From contig CANRJZ010000004.1 in assembly GCA_947631055.1 (NCBI GenBank), positions 1 to 33,728 of the forward strand: a stretch of 33,728 nucleotides of DNA, given 5' to 3'. A program made the position numbers and the translations under genes. Positions 15,492 through 24,660 of this stretch are shown in pieces. Below the pieces are notes generated by a model that saw only the letters and a program-made list of their open reading frames with translations, had not been told where the DNA came from and did no database searches. Numbering within the stretch: the stretch's first letter is position 1; each line of letters starts with the position of its first letter. The stretch is from an uncultured Clostridia bacterium (lineage in GTDB: Bacteria > Bacillota > Clostridia > Oscillospirales > Ruminococcaceae).

Positions 15492-16706
15492 ATGACTTTA
15501 TATGATGAATTGGTCGCAAGAGGTCTTATAGCTCAGGTGACAGACGAAGAAGAGATCAAAAAAATGATAAACGAGGGAAAAGCTACATTCTATATCGGCT
15601 TTGACCCGACGGCGGACAGTCTCCATGTAGGACATTTTATGGCGCTTTGTCTTATGAAACGCTTGCAGATGGCGGGAAACCGTCCTATTGCCCTGCTGGG
15701 AGGCGGAACAGGCATGATAGGCGATCCGTCGGGAAAATCAGATATGAGAAAAATGCTCACTAAAGAGGACATCGATCATAATATCGAGTGCTTTAAAAAG
15801 CAGATGAGCCGTTTTATTGACTTTTCCGACGGAAAAGCCATAATGGTGAACAACGCCGACTGGCTCATGGATCTTAATTATATCGACGTCCTGCGTGAAG
15901 TAGGAGCTTGTTTCTCGGTAAATAAAATGCTTACATTCGAGTGCTATAAGCAGAGAATGGAACGGGGACTGACATTCCTTGAATTCAACTATATGATAAT
16001 GCAGAGCTATGACTTCTATATGCTTTTCCAGAAGTACGGCTGCAATATGCAGTTCGGCGGCGACGATCAATGGGCAAATATGCTTGGCGGTACGGAACTT
16101 ATCCGCAAAAAGCTCGGCAAGGACGCTCATGCTATGACTATCACTCTGCTGCTCAATTCTGAAGGCAAAAAAATGGGCAAGACCGAAAAGGGCGCGGTAT
16201 GGCTTGATCCGGAAAAGACAAGCCCCTATGATTTTTATCAGTATTGGAGGAACGTTGCCGATGCGGACGTTATGAAGTGTATCCGTATGCTGACATTCCT
16301 GCCTATTGAGGAAATAGAAGCCATGTCTGATTGGGAAGGAAGTCAGCTCAACAAGGCAAAGGAAATACTGGCATTCGAGCTGACAAAACTTGTCCACGGT
16401 GAGGAAGAAGCCGTCAAGGCGCAGGAAGGCGCAAAGGCGCTTTTCGGAGGTTCGGGCAATACCGAAAATATGCCGTTTACGGAGTTGTCTGCGGCGGATA
16501 TTCCCGATGAAGGGATAAACATTGTTGATCTTCTGGTAAAGACATCTCTTGCGTCCTCCAAGAGCGAGGCTCGCCGGCTTGTACAGCAGGGAGGGATCTC
16601 CGTTGATGATGTCAGGATATCCGCTCCGGAAAGTCTTATAAAAATAGAGACGGAAGTTATTATCAAAAAGGGCAAAAAGATCTTCCATAAAGCAGTAAGA
16701 GTCTGA
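15492..16706 (+). CDS. tyrS: Tyrosyl-tRNA synthetase
   Basis: A 404-aa class I synthetase that charges tRNA-Tyr. The HIGH equivalent is H45-VG-H48 in [12 protein letters not shown], the tyrosine pocket block is [13 protein letters not shown]-like ([11 protein letters not shown]), and KMSKS is K227-MGK-T231. A C-terminal S4-like RNA-binding domain (about 335-400) includes [24 protein letters not shown] lies 7 nt before the ATG. It is controlled by the T-box upstream and ends at a strong terminator, forming a single-gene unit. Confidence 0.95.
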   Translation: MTLYDELVARGLIAQVTDEEEIKKMINEGKATFYIGFDPTADSLHVGHFMALCLMKRLQMAGNRPIALLGGGTGMIGDPSGKSDMRKMLTKEDIDHNIECFKKQMSRFIDFSDGKAIMVNNADWLMDLNYIDVLREVGACFSVNKMLTFECYKQRMERGLTFLEFNYMIMQSYDFYMLFQKYGCNMQFGGDDQWANMLGGTELIRKKLGKDAHAMTITLLLNSEGKKMGKTEKGAVWLDPEKTSPYDFYQYWRNVADADVMKCIRMLTFLPIEEIEAMSDWEGSQLNKAKEILAFELTKLVHGEEEAVKAQEGAKALFGGSGNTENMPFTELSAADIPDEGINIVDLLVKTSLASSKSEARRLVQQGGISVDDVRISAPESLIKIETEVIIKKGKKIFHKAVRV

Positions 16707-16730
16707 ACAGATCATAACTATTAATATTTT

Positions 16731-16762
16731 GAGCGGCAGAGAATATCTCTGCCGCTCGTTTT
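16731..16762 (+). terminator. Terminator after tyrS
   Basis: A 12-bp stem (16731-16742 with 16746-16757), tight loop, and GTTTTG tail. Confidence 0.8.
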
Positions 16763-16815
16763 GTATAGGTATTATCAACATTATTTCAGTACAGGAAACA
16801 TATCTGTGACCTGCT

Positions 16816-18000
16816 TTATTTTATTGCTTCCGCAAATTGTTCCGCAAGCTTGTCTATTTCGGCAAGATCGGCGTCGGAAGGCTTCATAAGCCATCTGTAG
16901 GGTTCATGTATCTTTTTGAGTCCAAGTACCGAACAGCGTGAATCCAGTGCCGCACATGCCTCTCCGCTCCAGCCGTAGGAACCGATGACCGCATACGGTT
17001 TGCCCTTGTTCGTAATGGCGTCTATAGAAGCGATAACGTCCCAGACGGGTTTGAGCGCGTCCCTGTTTATAGTGGGAGAGCCGAATACCAGTCCTGCCGA
17101 ATCGGAGATCGCTTCTGCTATTTCAGCGGCGCTGCTTTTTATAATATTCAGACACCTGACGGAAATGCCTTGTTCCGCAAGCTTGTCGGCATAACGTTTT
17201 GCGGCGGTTTCCGTATATCCGTATGCCGAAACATACAGAACGGCAGCCGTTCCCTTGGGGGTTTCCGGAACAGCCCATTCGCTGTATTTTGCCATAGCCT
17301 GCTTTATGCCGTTTTTAAGAACGGGACCGTGAGAGCAGCATACCATATCAATATCCAGACCTTCAAGCTTTGCGATACCGTCTTTGACGAATTTTGGGAA
17401 AGGTCCGAATATGGCTTTATAGTAATAAGCAAAGGCTTCGGCGTATTCTTCCGGATAGGTGATAACATCATCGGTGATGAGGGGCTCACAATAATGAGAT
17501 CCGAGAAAATCACAGGTGAAGACCGTCTTTTTTGACGGAAGATAGGTAAAAATGCTGTCCGGCCAGTGCAGATTAGGCGCGGAAATGAACCGGAGCTCCA
17601 TTCCCTTGCCAAGGTCGAGCGTATCGCCGTTTTTGACGATCATGCTCTTGAAATCGTTTCTGTTTGCGACATTGGCAATATTCTTTATTGCCGCCGCAGA
17701 ACCTGCTATAACAACATTCGGGTTGGCTTCGATGATCTTTTCTATCGAACCGCTGTGATCCGGCTCGGTGTGGTTGAATATCACATAATCTATTCCGGAA
17801 GGTTCGCATATCTCGCGGATATTGTCCATCATTACTTCGCCGAAGCGGTCATGGACCGTTTCCACAAGAGCGGTCTTATCTCCTTTGATAAGATAAGAAT
17901 TATATGTTGTTCCGTATTCTGTTTTCATTATAATGTCGAATACCCTGAGATTGGGATTTATTGCTCCGACATAGTAGATATCATCTTTAAGCTTGACCAT
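16816..18000 (-). CDS. Flavodiiron protein (FprA family A-type flavoprotein)
   Basis: A 394-aa oxygen (or NO) reductase. The N-terminal metallo-beta-lactamase-like domain carries the complete diiron ligand set: H77-x-E79-x-D81 in FNHTEPDHSG, His145, Asp164 and His224. The C-terminal flavodoxin domain starts at about residue 252 (AAVLYVSAYGYTETAA, FMN loop). In anaerobes these enzymes take electrons from rubredoxin to reduce O2 to water. The rubredoxin gene lies directly upstream on the same strand (70 bp), which supports that partnership. Whether O2 or NO is preferred cannot be read from the sequence. Confidence 0.93.
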   Translation of the reverse strand: MVKLKDDIYYVGAINPNLRVFDIIMKTEYGTTYNSYLIKGDKTALVETVHDRFGEVMMDNIREICEPSGIDYVIFNHTEPDHSGSIEKIIEANPNVVIAGSAAAIKNIANVANRNDFKSMIVKNGDTLDLGKGMELRFISAPNLHWPDSIFTYLPSKKTVFTCDFLGSHYCEPLITDDVITYPEEYAEAFAYYYKAIFGPFPKFVKDGIAKLEGLDIDMVCCSHGPVLKNGIKQAMAKYSEWAVPETPKGTAAVLYVSAYGYTETAAKRYADKLAEQGISVRCLNIIKSSAAEIAEAISDSAGLVFGSPTINRDALKPVWDVIASIDAITNKGKPYAVIGSYGWSGEACAALDSRCSVLGLKKIHEPYRWLMKPSDADLAEIDKLAEQFAEAIK

Positions 18001-18070
18001 AAAGATTTCCTTTCATTCAAAAAATTCAGCGGCGGAACGGATATCCCGAACTGCCGCCGTCATGATAGCG

Positions 18071-18229
18071 TCAAGAGATCTTGGTAAATTCGCTCTTGCT
18101 GAGACCGCATACAGGACATACCCAATCATCGGGGATATCTTCCCATTTTGTTCCGGGTGCGATACCGCCGTCGGGATCGCCTGCAGCCTCGTCATAAACA
18201 TAAGAACATGGGCATTCATATTTATCCAT
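18071..18229 (-). CDS. Rubredoxin with shortened first knuckle (C-x-C)
   Basis: A 52-aa electron carrier with one iron bound by four cysteines. The typical core is present: [32 protein letters not shown] with Cys38 and Cys41. The first knuckle reads YECPCSY (Cys6, Cys8), one residue shorter than the usual C-x-x-C. The reading frame is intact across it, so it is a codon-length difference and not a frameshift. AAAGGAG lies before the ATG at 18229. It is the first gene of the operon with the flavodiiron protein, its likely electron acceptor. Confidence 0.9.
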   Translation of the reverse strand: MDKYECPCSYVYDEAAGDPDGGIAPGTKWEDIPDDWVCPVCGLSKSEFTKIS

Positions 18230-18278
18230 AGCAAAACTCTCCTTTATAAAAATAAAATATACCCTTTTGATATATTTC

Positions 18279-18307
18279 ATTCTACCATATTTTAAGCAGC
18301 TTGTCAA
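18279..18307 (-). promoter_or_regulatory. Sigma-A promoter of the rubredoxin-flavodiiron operon
   Basis: On the minus strand, TTGACA (18307-18302) and TAGAAT (18284-18279) are separated by 17 bp. Confidence 0.75.
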
Positions 18308-18487
18308 TACTTTACAGCCGTTATGTTTTTAAAAGATCTGTTTGGCAGCTTTGCCGCTGCACAGGGTATACACAGATAATATTTGCAGATATTCTTAAAT
18401 TATTCCGGTATTTTTTCTGCCGGAACGGTCAGTATGCGGCGATCCGTATCTTTTGCCGGTAATTCCGGAAAAAAATAATTAAAAATG

Positions 18488-18516
18488 TTGAAATTTTAAT
18501 ATTGTTATGGTATACT
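18488..18516 (+). promoter_or_regulatory. Sigma-A promoter of the cyclic-di-GMP module
   Basis: TTGAAA (18488-18493) and TATACT (18511-18516) have a 17-bp spacer. The rest of the 18230-18569 gap shows only the divergent rubredoxin promoter and small GC-rich inverted repeats. Confidence 0.65.
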
Positions 18517-18569
18517 TTTGTGTATATTCAGGTCTCGCGGAATAAACGTCATTTCTTGGAGGAACTCAA

Positions 18570-20492
18570 ATGAAACGTAAAACTATTGCTGTATGTGTTA
18601 CGGGATTCAACTGGGAAAACGAATCAAGGATAGTGAACGGCATATATGAACAATGCCTGAAAGCGGACATCAATCTTCTGGTTTTTGCCGCTATGGTAAG
18701 AAAACCCGAATTCAATTCCGAGCACAGCCTGCATAAGAATGTTATTCTCGGAGAAACAGAGATATTTGATCTTATAAACTATGACACCACCGACGGTATT
18801 ATAATTCTTGGAGAATCAATTATTGACGAAAAAGTCATATCTATGGTCTGTGAAAGGGCAAAGGCTCATGGGATACCGGTGATGAACATAAACGATCCGC
18901 TGCATAAGCTTGACAAGAATGTCATACTCAGCGACAATATTGCTATGGAACTGATCGTCCGTCACCTTGTCGAGGATCATGGACTCAGGAAAATTAATTT
19001 TATAGGCGGATTTGCCGGAAATCTCCAGACCGAAGAAAGGCTTACGGCGTATAAAAAAGTTCTTTCCGAAAACGGTATCCCCATAGAAGAAAACAGGATA
19101 GCCTACGGCGAATTCTGGAAAAAGGCGTATGAATGCACCGAAAACTTTATAAGTTCAGGAGAACTGCCTGAGGCTATCGTCTGTGCAAGCGATACGATGG
19201 CATTCTTCTGTATGGACTGCCTGAAAAGCAACGGTTACCGCATACCCGATGATATAGTCGTTACGGGTTTTGACGGCATAAGCGACTGCGAAGCTTATTC
19301 TCCTTCGCTGACAACGGCAAGACTTGCTTTTCAGGAAGCCGGAGAAAAAGCCGTGGAAATATTTATGGATATCTGGAACGGCAAAGAGACCGATGACGTC
19401 GTGTATGTTGATTCAATACTTTTTAAACAGCAATCCTGCGGCTGCTTGAAGCACGATGACAAGATACGGTTTGATTTTTACAGCGAACGTTACGGAGAAC
19501 TTAACACTTACAAGGAATTCAATTATCACCTGATAACGCTGAATACTATTTTTGCCAATGCCGAAAATTCCTCCGAGCTTTACGAAGCGTCGCATAACGG
19601 AGCGGTGTTCTTCAAGCTGAAAAAGCTGCATATATGCGTTCGTCCGGACGTGGAAAGAGCCGAACAGAACATAGGCGGAACACATGACGGATATAAAGGG
19701 ATCGCCGAAAAAATGCTGTCTATGTATAATTTCGGAAGCAGTGTTCCGGCAGGAACGGAGTTCTTATCGGCGGATTATGTGCCTGAGGATATACTTAACG
19801 GTGAAAAAGCGGTATTTTATGCTTTTTCGTCTATGTATTTCAAGGACAGATATATAGGTTATGCGGCTTATCAGCCTTCAAAGATAAAAGGTTTCGGTGA
19901 TTTCTTTGCGACATGGCTGCTTGCCATATCGAACAACGCCGGAAGTTTCTATATGAAGAATGATCTGAAATATGCCGTTGACGAACTGGAAAATCTTTAT
20001 ATACGCGATCCGCTTACCGGACTTTATAACAGACGCGGAATGGAAAAACTGAAATACGGAATGATAGAACAGGCAAAAGCACAGGGTAAATATGTAACTA
20101 TAGTATGCGCGGATATCGATAATCTCAAGCCGATAAACGATCTTTACGGTCATGAGGCGGGGGATAATGCGATCCTGCGCGCGGCAAACGCCATTGAGGC
20201 GTCTATGCCTGCGGGAAGCATATGCACCCGCACCGGAGGAGACGAGTTCTGTATTATTCTTGTCAATGATGACGAGGACGATGTAAAAAAATACATCGGA
20301 CATATAGATGAGCTCCTGAATGATTACAACAAGACCAGCGGACTGCCATACAGGATAGGGTGCAGCTGCGGATACAACAGCATACATTCCGACCGGATCG
20401 TTTCCATTGACAGCATGATGGCTCTTGCCGATGAAGATATGTATCGGGTCAAGGCAAGAAGAAAGACCAACAGGTCAAGCATAATAAACTGA
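18570..20492 (+). CDS. Diguanylate cyclase with LacI-type periplasmic-binding-like sensor domain
   Basis: A 640-aa protein. Residues about 1-290 match the ligand-binding core of LacI/GalR regulators (Peripla_BP_3 fold): DGIIILGE, AFFCMDCLKSNGYRIPDDIV, VTGFDG and SLTTARLAFQEAGEKAVEI. No HTH, signal peptide or membrane helix is present. A middle region (about 300-470) is not recognised. The C-terminus is a GGDEF domain beginning RDPLTGLYNRRG with an intact G556-GDEF560, so it should make cyclic di-GMP; no RxxD inhibitory site is seen. A small cytoplasmic ligand probably controls it. The HD-GYP gene starts 49 bp downstream with no terminator between. Confidence 0.88.
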   Translation: MKRKTIAVCVTGFNWENESRIVNGIYEQCLKADINLLVFAAMVRKPEFNSEHSLHKNVILGETEIFDLINYDTTDGIIILGESIIDEKVISMVCERAKAHGIPVMNINDPLHKLDKNVILSDNIAMELIVRHLVEDHGLRKINFIGGFAGNLQTEERLTAYKKVLSENGIPIEENRIAYGEFWKKAYECTENFISSGELPEAIVCASDTMAFFCMDCLKSNGYRIPDDIVVTGFDGISDCEAYSPSLTTARLAFQEAGEKAVEIFMDIWNGKETDDVVYVDSILFKQQSCGCLKHDDKIRFDFYSERYGELNTYKEFNYHLITLNTIFANAENSSELYEASHNGAVFFKLKKLHICVRPDVERAEQNIGGTHDGYKGIAEKMLSMYNFGSSVPAGTEFLSADYVPEDILNGEKAVFYAFSSMYFKDRYIGYAAYQPSKIKGFGDFFATWLLAISNNAGSFYMKNDLKYAVDELENLYIRDPLTGLYNRRGMEKLKYGMIEQAKAQGKYVTIVCADIDNLKPINDLYGHEAGDNAILRAANAIEASMPAGSICTRTGGDEFCIILVNDDEDDVKKYIGHIDELLNDYNKTSGLPYRIGCSCGYNSIHSDRIVSIDSMMALADEDMYRVKARRKTNRSSIIN

Positions 20493-20541
20493 TACGGACA
20501 TATGTCCTGCCATAAAAAATACCGTGAAAGGAATTTTTGAT

Positions 20542-22410
20542 ATGAAAAACGATCTTACATATGAACAGCTTGCGGAGAAAAACCGGGAGCTTGAAAAACA
20601 GCTGCATTTTCTTGAATGTGTATTTGACGCAATACCGTTTAATGTGTTTGTAAAGAATACCGATTGCAGATATTGCTATACAAATAAAATATGCGATATG
20701 CTCAACGGCGTTGAGCGCGGCGGTCTGAAAGGTATGTCCGATTTTGACCTTCAGGGTTCGGAGGAGATAGCGCAGAGCTTTTATGACGACGATATGAGCA
20801 TAATGAAAAATAAGACCGGCAGCCGTATGCTCTCTCCGACTATGTGCGGCTCGGAAATAAAATATTACGATATTTTCAAAGAACCGGTAATTGACGATGA
20901 CGGAAACGTTATGGGCATAATGGGTATGGTCATAGATCCCAACGAAAGCGCCGTAAAGGACGAACGTCTCGGCAGCGATTTTGACAAATATTCCGAGGCT
21001 CTCGGCGATAATTCCGACAGCTTTGCTTTTGATTACAGCATTGAGACAGGAAATACGATAATCCTGAAGGATATGGAAAACTGGCAGCTTTTTACTGCCG
21101 GCAGACCGCTTATCGTAAGCGCAAAGGAAAACGGCAGGATCTTTGCCGAAGATATGCCGATACTTGAAAGAATGCTGGAAAGCGTAAAGAACGGTGCGGG
21201 TCAGGCTTCGGCAATAGTGCGGTCTTACGACGGCGAAAACAAGCCCATGTGGTGCAGACTTGCGCTGAATACGGTCCTTGACAACAGTATGAAGCCTATA
21301 CGCGCGGTGGGACTTATCCGCAGGATACCGGAAAATGTTGTCCGCGCCGAAAAGATGCGCATAGACGCGGAGCGGGTAAAGAACAAGGTAGCAAATGTGC
21401 TCGGAAACCGTTATGACGCTTTTATATATGTGAATTTCAGCGAAAAATATTATCGTATCCTCGAACATACCGGAGTGCTGGGAAGTATGGCGGGAGACGG
21501 TTCCGTGGACGATCTTTATAAATTCTTCGGCGCAAGGATACATAAAGAGGATATTGACAAAGTAAAAAAGACAGCCGCTCATTTTACCGGTGACGAGCCT
21601 ATGGAAAACGGCGCGGATTTTATGTCCGTGGAGTTCAGGTTCACATCGGATATGGAAAATTACCGCTGGAAAGAGACCGATATTTTCAGCACCGAGGACA
21701 ATGTTGACCGTGAGATACTGCTTACTATCTTTGATGTGGACGATGTTGTAAAGGAAAAACAGGAACGTGAGCTCAAAGAGATCAACAACGGAATAATAGA
21801 TATCCTAAGTACAGTTGTTGAATTCCGCAGCGTTGAATCCGGAGACCATGTAAGGCGCATAAAGGGATTTACAAAGATACTTCTTAAATATGTCAATGAA
21901 ATGTTTGACGATGTGAATTATTCTCCCGAAACCATGGAGGTCATCTCCTCCGCGTCGGCAATGCATGACGTGGGCAAGATCGCGATACCGGACAGCATAC
22001 TTCTTAAACCCGGAAAACTTACCGCGGAGGAATACAACGAGATGAAGACCCATACCGTCCGCGGCTGCGAGATACTGGATTCCATGGCTGCATTGCAGGA
22101 TAAGAATTATTACAAATACAGCTATGAGATATGCCGTTATCATCACGAACGTTACGACGGAAAGGGATATCCTGACGGCCTGAAAGGCGAGGAGATACCT
22201 ATAGAGGCGCAGGTAGTTGCCGTTGCCGACGTTTATGATGCGCTCATAAGCAAAAGGGTCTACAAGGACGCATATTCCCTTGACGAAGCGTACAATATGA
22301 TAATAAACGGCGAGTGCGGAGTCTTTTCCGACAGAATGATGGCTTGCTTTACAAAAGCAAAAGCAGAAATGGAAGCTTTTGCAAGTTTCCAGTCGGGTAT
22401 GGAACAATAA
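20542..22410 (+). CDS. PAS-domain HD-GYP cyclic-di-GMP phosphodiesterase
   Basis: A 622-aa cytoplasmic protein. It opens with a short coiled-coil-like stretch (LAEKNRELEKQL) and a PAS domain (about 25-135: FDAIPFNVFVKN to VMGIMGMVIDP). A second, PAS-like region covers about 150-400. The C-terminal HD-GYP domain has H475-D476 in MHDVGKIAIPD, H534-HERYDG and G542-Y-P544, all consistent with an active metal-dependent phosphodiesterase. It would degrade the product of the preceding cyclase. The start at 20542 follows AAAGGA; a GTG at 20524 is in frame but poorly spaced. Confidence 0.9.
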   Translation: MKNDLTYEQLAEKNRELEKQLHFLECVFDAIPFNVFVKNTDCRYCYTNKICDMLNGVERGGLKGMSDFDLQGSEEIAQSFYDDDMSIMKNKTGSRMLSPTMCGSEIKYYDIFKEPVIDDDGNVMGIMGMVIDPNESAVKDERLGSDFDKYSEALGDNSDSFAFDYSIETGNTIILKDMENWQLFTAGRPLIVSAKENGRIFAEDMPILERMLESVKNGAGQASAIVRSYDGENKPMWCRLALNTVLDNSMKPIRAVGLIRRIPENVVRAEKMRIDAERVKNKVANVLGNRYDAFIYVNFSEKYYRILEHTGVLGSMAGDGSVDDLYKFFGARIHKEDIDKVKKTAAHFTGDEPMENGADFMSVEFRFTSDMENYRWKETDIFSTEDNVDREILLTIFDVDDVVKEKQERELKEINNGIIDILSTVVEFRSVESGDHVRRIKGFTKILLKYVNEMFDDVNYSPETMEVISSASAMHDVGKIAIPDSILLKPGKLTAEEYNEMKTHTVRGCEILDSMAALQDKNYYKYSYEICRYHHERYDGKGYPDGLKGEEIPIEAQVVAVADVYDALISKRVYKDAYSLDEAYNMIINGECGVFSDRMMACFTKAKAEMEAFASFQSGMEQ

Positions 22411-22454
22411 TTACGTGCAGGATATGATTTCCTGTTGTGATACAGCTTATATAA

Positions 22455-22491
22455 AAAACAGGTCGGGACCGTAAAGATCCTGACCTGTTTT
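22455..22491. terminator. Bidirectional terminator between HD-GYP gene and metG
   Basis: AAAACAGGTC (22455-22464) pairs with GACCTGTTTT (22482-22491), with further pairing inside. It lies between convergent genes. Confidence 0.8.
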
Positions 22492-22499
22492 GATATTTC

Positions 22500-24518
22500 T
22501 CAGAATTGGCTTTCGTGCCGCTTGAAGAAGTCTACGCGCGGTTCAAGGAATTTTAGCTGATGTTCGTTTTTCCCCTTTAACAGTGAATCGGAAAGCGGAT
22601 CAAAGATGCCGTTCCAGTTCCAGAGCTGATCGTCAAGTTCCATATATTCTCTTATCATTTCCGTGCCGTCCGGAGCGATAGGGTGGAGGAGCACGGCTGC
22701 CGTTTTTATCATATGGAAAACATTTATCAGCCAGTTCCTGCGGAGTTCGCTGTCGTCCGCCTTGTCTGCGTCCGCTTTGGCTTTTGCCATATACTTGCTT
22801 GCTTTGCGTATATAGGAATCCAGAACGTAAGTCACCTGATGGAATTCAAACTTATACATAAATCTTTCGTATTCAAGAACGGCTTTTTCCGAATCTGCAA
22901 GTATATTTTCATCTACTGCGCCTACCGGCATTCTGCCGCCGAAATATTTCTGCGTGTCATAGAAACAGGTGCGTATGATCCTGTTGAATACATTTGAAAG
23001 CAGGAAGCCTTCTTTTGTGACAGGATCGCTGTCGTCCGGCTTTGCAGCGGGGTTCAGCGGCTTTGGCTGGAAGCTTACGCTCCTCATGCCGAGACCGAGG
23101 CTAAGAAAATGCATTCTCAGCTGCTCTGCGGTATAGTATTCCAGAAGTTCCGCTGCCATGGGAGGCTTTACCGAACCGCTGCTGGAAGCTTTTTTATCAA
23201 GGAAAAGTATATGATGATTTGCTACGAGCACCGGAAGCTGCATTTCTCCTTCATCGGGAGTGCAGGAAAGCTTATCGCCTTTTTGCAAAGCCATAAACAT
23301 AGCCATTTCCGCAACGCCGTAGAAATAGATATTATCCTGACCGATGAACTGATATACCTGAGCGTCTTTTGAGCACCAGAAATCCTTCCATTCTTCGCGG
23401 TCCCTGCCTATGGATTCAAGATATGCCTGCGTGAATGAAATAGGCGCCCAGAGAGATTCCGGCCATACCCAGACCGTAAGCGGATCTTCTCCCTCAAGTA
23501 CCGGAGCAGGAACGCCCCATTCGATATTTCCGGTAAGCCTGAACGGAACAAGAGTCTTGCCCGTTCTGAAACGTATTCCGGCGGAAGAAAGGACCGTGCA
23601 GGAATTTTCCCTGTCCTCAAGCGTATCGAATACTATTGTGAAGGAAGTTTTTTTCGGTTCTTCGATAAGGCGGTGTCCGGCAAGCTTATCTTTTATTTCC
23701 TCATATTTATCGCGGTAGTCGTTCATTATATAGATCACCGGAGGTTCGAGGAACTCGCCGATAGTTTTATGAACTACCTGACGCACGTTATCTTTTTGCC
23801 TGATATTTTCCGTGTATTCCCGAAGTATATCAAGATGTTCCGGAAGCCTGAAGTACCAGTTCATAACATCGCGCATGACCGGCGTTTCGCCTGTAACAGT
23901 GCTTTTCGGGTCGATAAGCTCCTGCGGCATATATTGGTGTCCGAGGTCACATTCGTCCGCATAGCCTTTTTCCGACTGGCAGCCCTGCACCGGACATTTG
24001 CCCACTACCTGTCTGCCGTTAAGGAACGTACCGGCTTTTTCGTCATAAAACTGCGGAGTGGATATCATTTGCAGGCGTCCGTTCTCATAAAGCTTTCTTA
24101 TGAACCGATCGGATACTTCATTGTGTACTTCGGCTGTTCTTCCGAGTCCCGACGCTCCGAAAAGATTTAAGCTTATCCCGTAATCGCTGAGAGTTTTTTT
24201 CTGGCTTTCGTGGTTGGAGCGGACAAAGTCCTCGATAGTTCCGGTATAGCCTTTATCCTTTACAAGTTTTCTGTAGCTTTCGGCTATAGGCGAACCGTAG
24301 CAGTCCGTGCCTGAAACGAAGATGACGTTTTCTGCGCCTATCCGGTCGCGGAGAAATCTTGCGTAAACGTCTGCGAAAACAAAAACTCCTCCCACATGCC
24401 CGAAGTGAAGTTCCTTGTTACCGTAGGGCATACCGCCGGTTATGACCGCTTTTTTGGGAAATTTGGGACGGTTATCTCTTGAAACGGCTTTTTTGCCGAT
24501 GTTTGCATTATTATCCAT
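22500..24518 (-). CDS. metG: Methionyl-tRNA synthetase-like class I enzyme, divergent
   Basis: A 672-aa class I synthetase. The opening VITGGMPYGNKELHFGHVGG contains the HIGH equivalent H38-FG-H41. VSGTDCYGSPI, a zinc knuckle (C175-x4-C180-x9-C190-x3-H194), NWYFRL, IEWGVPAPV and FIGQDNIYFY identify the MetRS group. Two things are odd: the KMSKS position reads DKKASSSGS (443-448), and about 65 extra residues (roughly 258-325) precede the WGVPAP block. The anticodon-binding helical domain follows and there is no C-terminal EMAP-type tRNA-binding domain. The start at 24518 has GGAGG upstream; a longer in-frame start at 24611 does not. Whether it is the housekeeping or a second MetRS cannot be told. 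Confidence 0.82.
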   Translation of the reverse strand: MDNNANIGKKAVSRDNRPKFPKKAVITGGMPYGNKELHFGHVGGVFVFADVYARFLRDRIGAENVIFVSGTDCYGSPIAESYRKLVKDKGYTGTIEDFVRSNHESQKKTLSDYGISLNLFGASGLGRTAEVHNEVSDRFIRKLYENGRLQMISTPQFYDEKAGTFLNGRQVVGKCPVQGCQSEKGYADECDLGHQYMPQELIDPKSTVTGETPVMRDVMNWYFRLPEHLDILREYTENIRQKDNVRQVVHKTIGEFLEPPVIYIMNDYRDKYEEIKDKLAGHRLIEEPKKTSFTIVFDTLEDRENSCTVLSSAGIRFRTGKTLVPFRLTGNIEWGVPAPVLEGEDPLTVWVWPESLWAPISFTQAYLESIGRDREEWKDFWCSKDAQVYQFIGQDNIYFYGVAEMAMFMALQKGDKLSCTPDEGEMQLPVLVANHHILFLDKKASSSGSVKPPMAAELLEYYTAEQLRMHFLSLGLGMRSVSFQPKPLNPAAKPDDSDPVTKEGFLLSNVFNRIIRTCFYDTQKYFGGRMPVGAVDENILADSEKAVLEYERFMYKFEFHQVTYVLDSYIRKASKYMAKAKADADKADDSELRRNWLINVFHMIKTAAVLLHPIAPDGTEMIREYMELDDQLWNWNGIFDPLSDSLLKGKNEHQLKFLEPRVDFFKRHESQF

Positions 24519-24594
24519 ATTACAGTGCCTCCAATTCATATCAGGATCTGCGCTGCCTGATACTGTGTGCCGGATATTTTCCGGAAGTATAATT

Positions 24595-24642
24595 AAGTCA
24601 ATGCCGGACAAAGGTTCCAGACATCTTTGTCCGCATTGACTT
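24595..24642. other. Long hairpin between the 328-aa gene and metG
   Basis: 24595-24613 pairs with 24625-24642 over 18 bp with one bulged C and an 11-nt loop. On the minus strand it is followed by AATTATAC rather than a T run, so it is a poor terminator. It may be an RNA-stability or attenuation structure. Confidence 0.5.
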
Positions 24643-24660
24643 TAAACATCATAGGAATTA

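Noticed and set aside
15738-16781. 347-codon minus-strand frame
   Set aside because: Antisense shadow of tyrS; no domain and no ribosome site.
20449-21582. 377-codon minus-strand frame
   Set aside because: Antisense to the HD-GYP gene, whose domains are certain.
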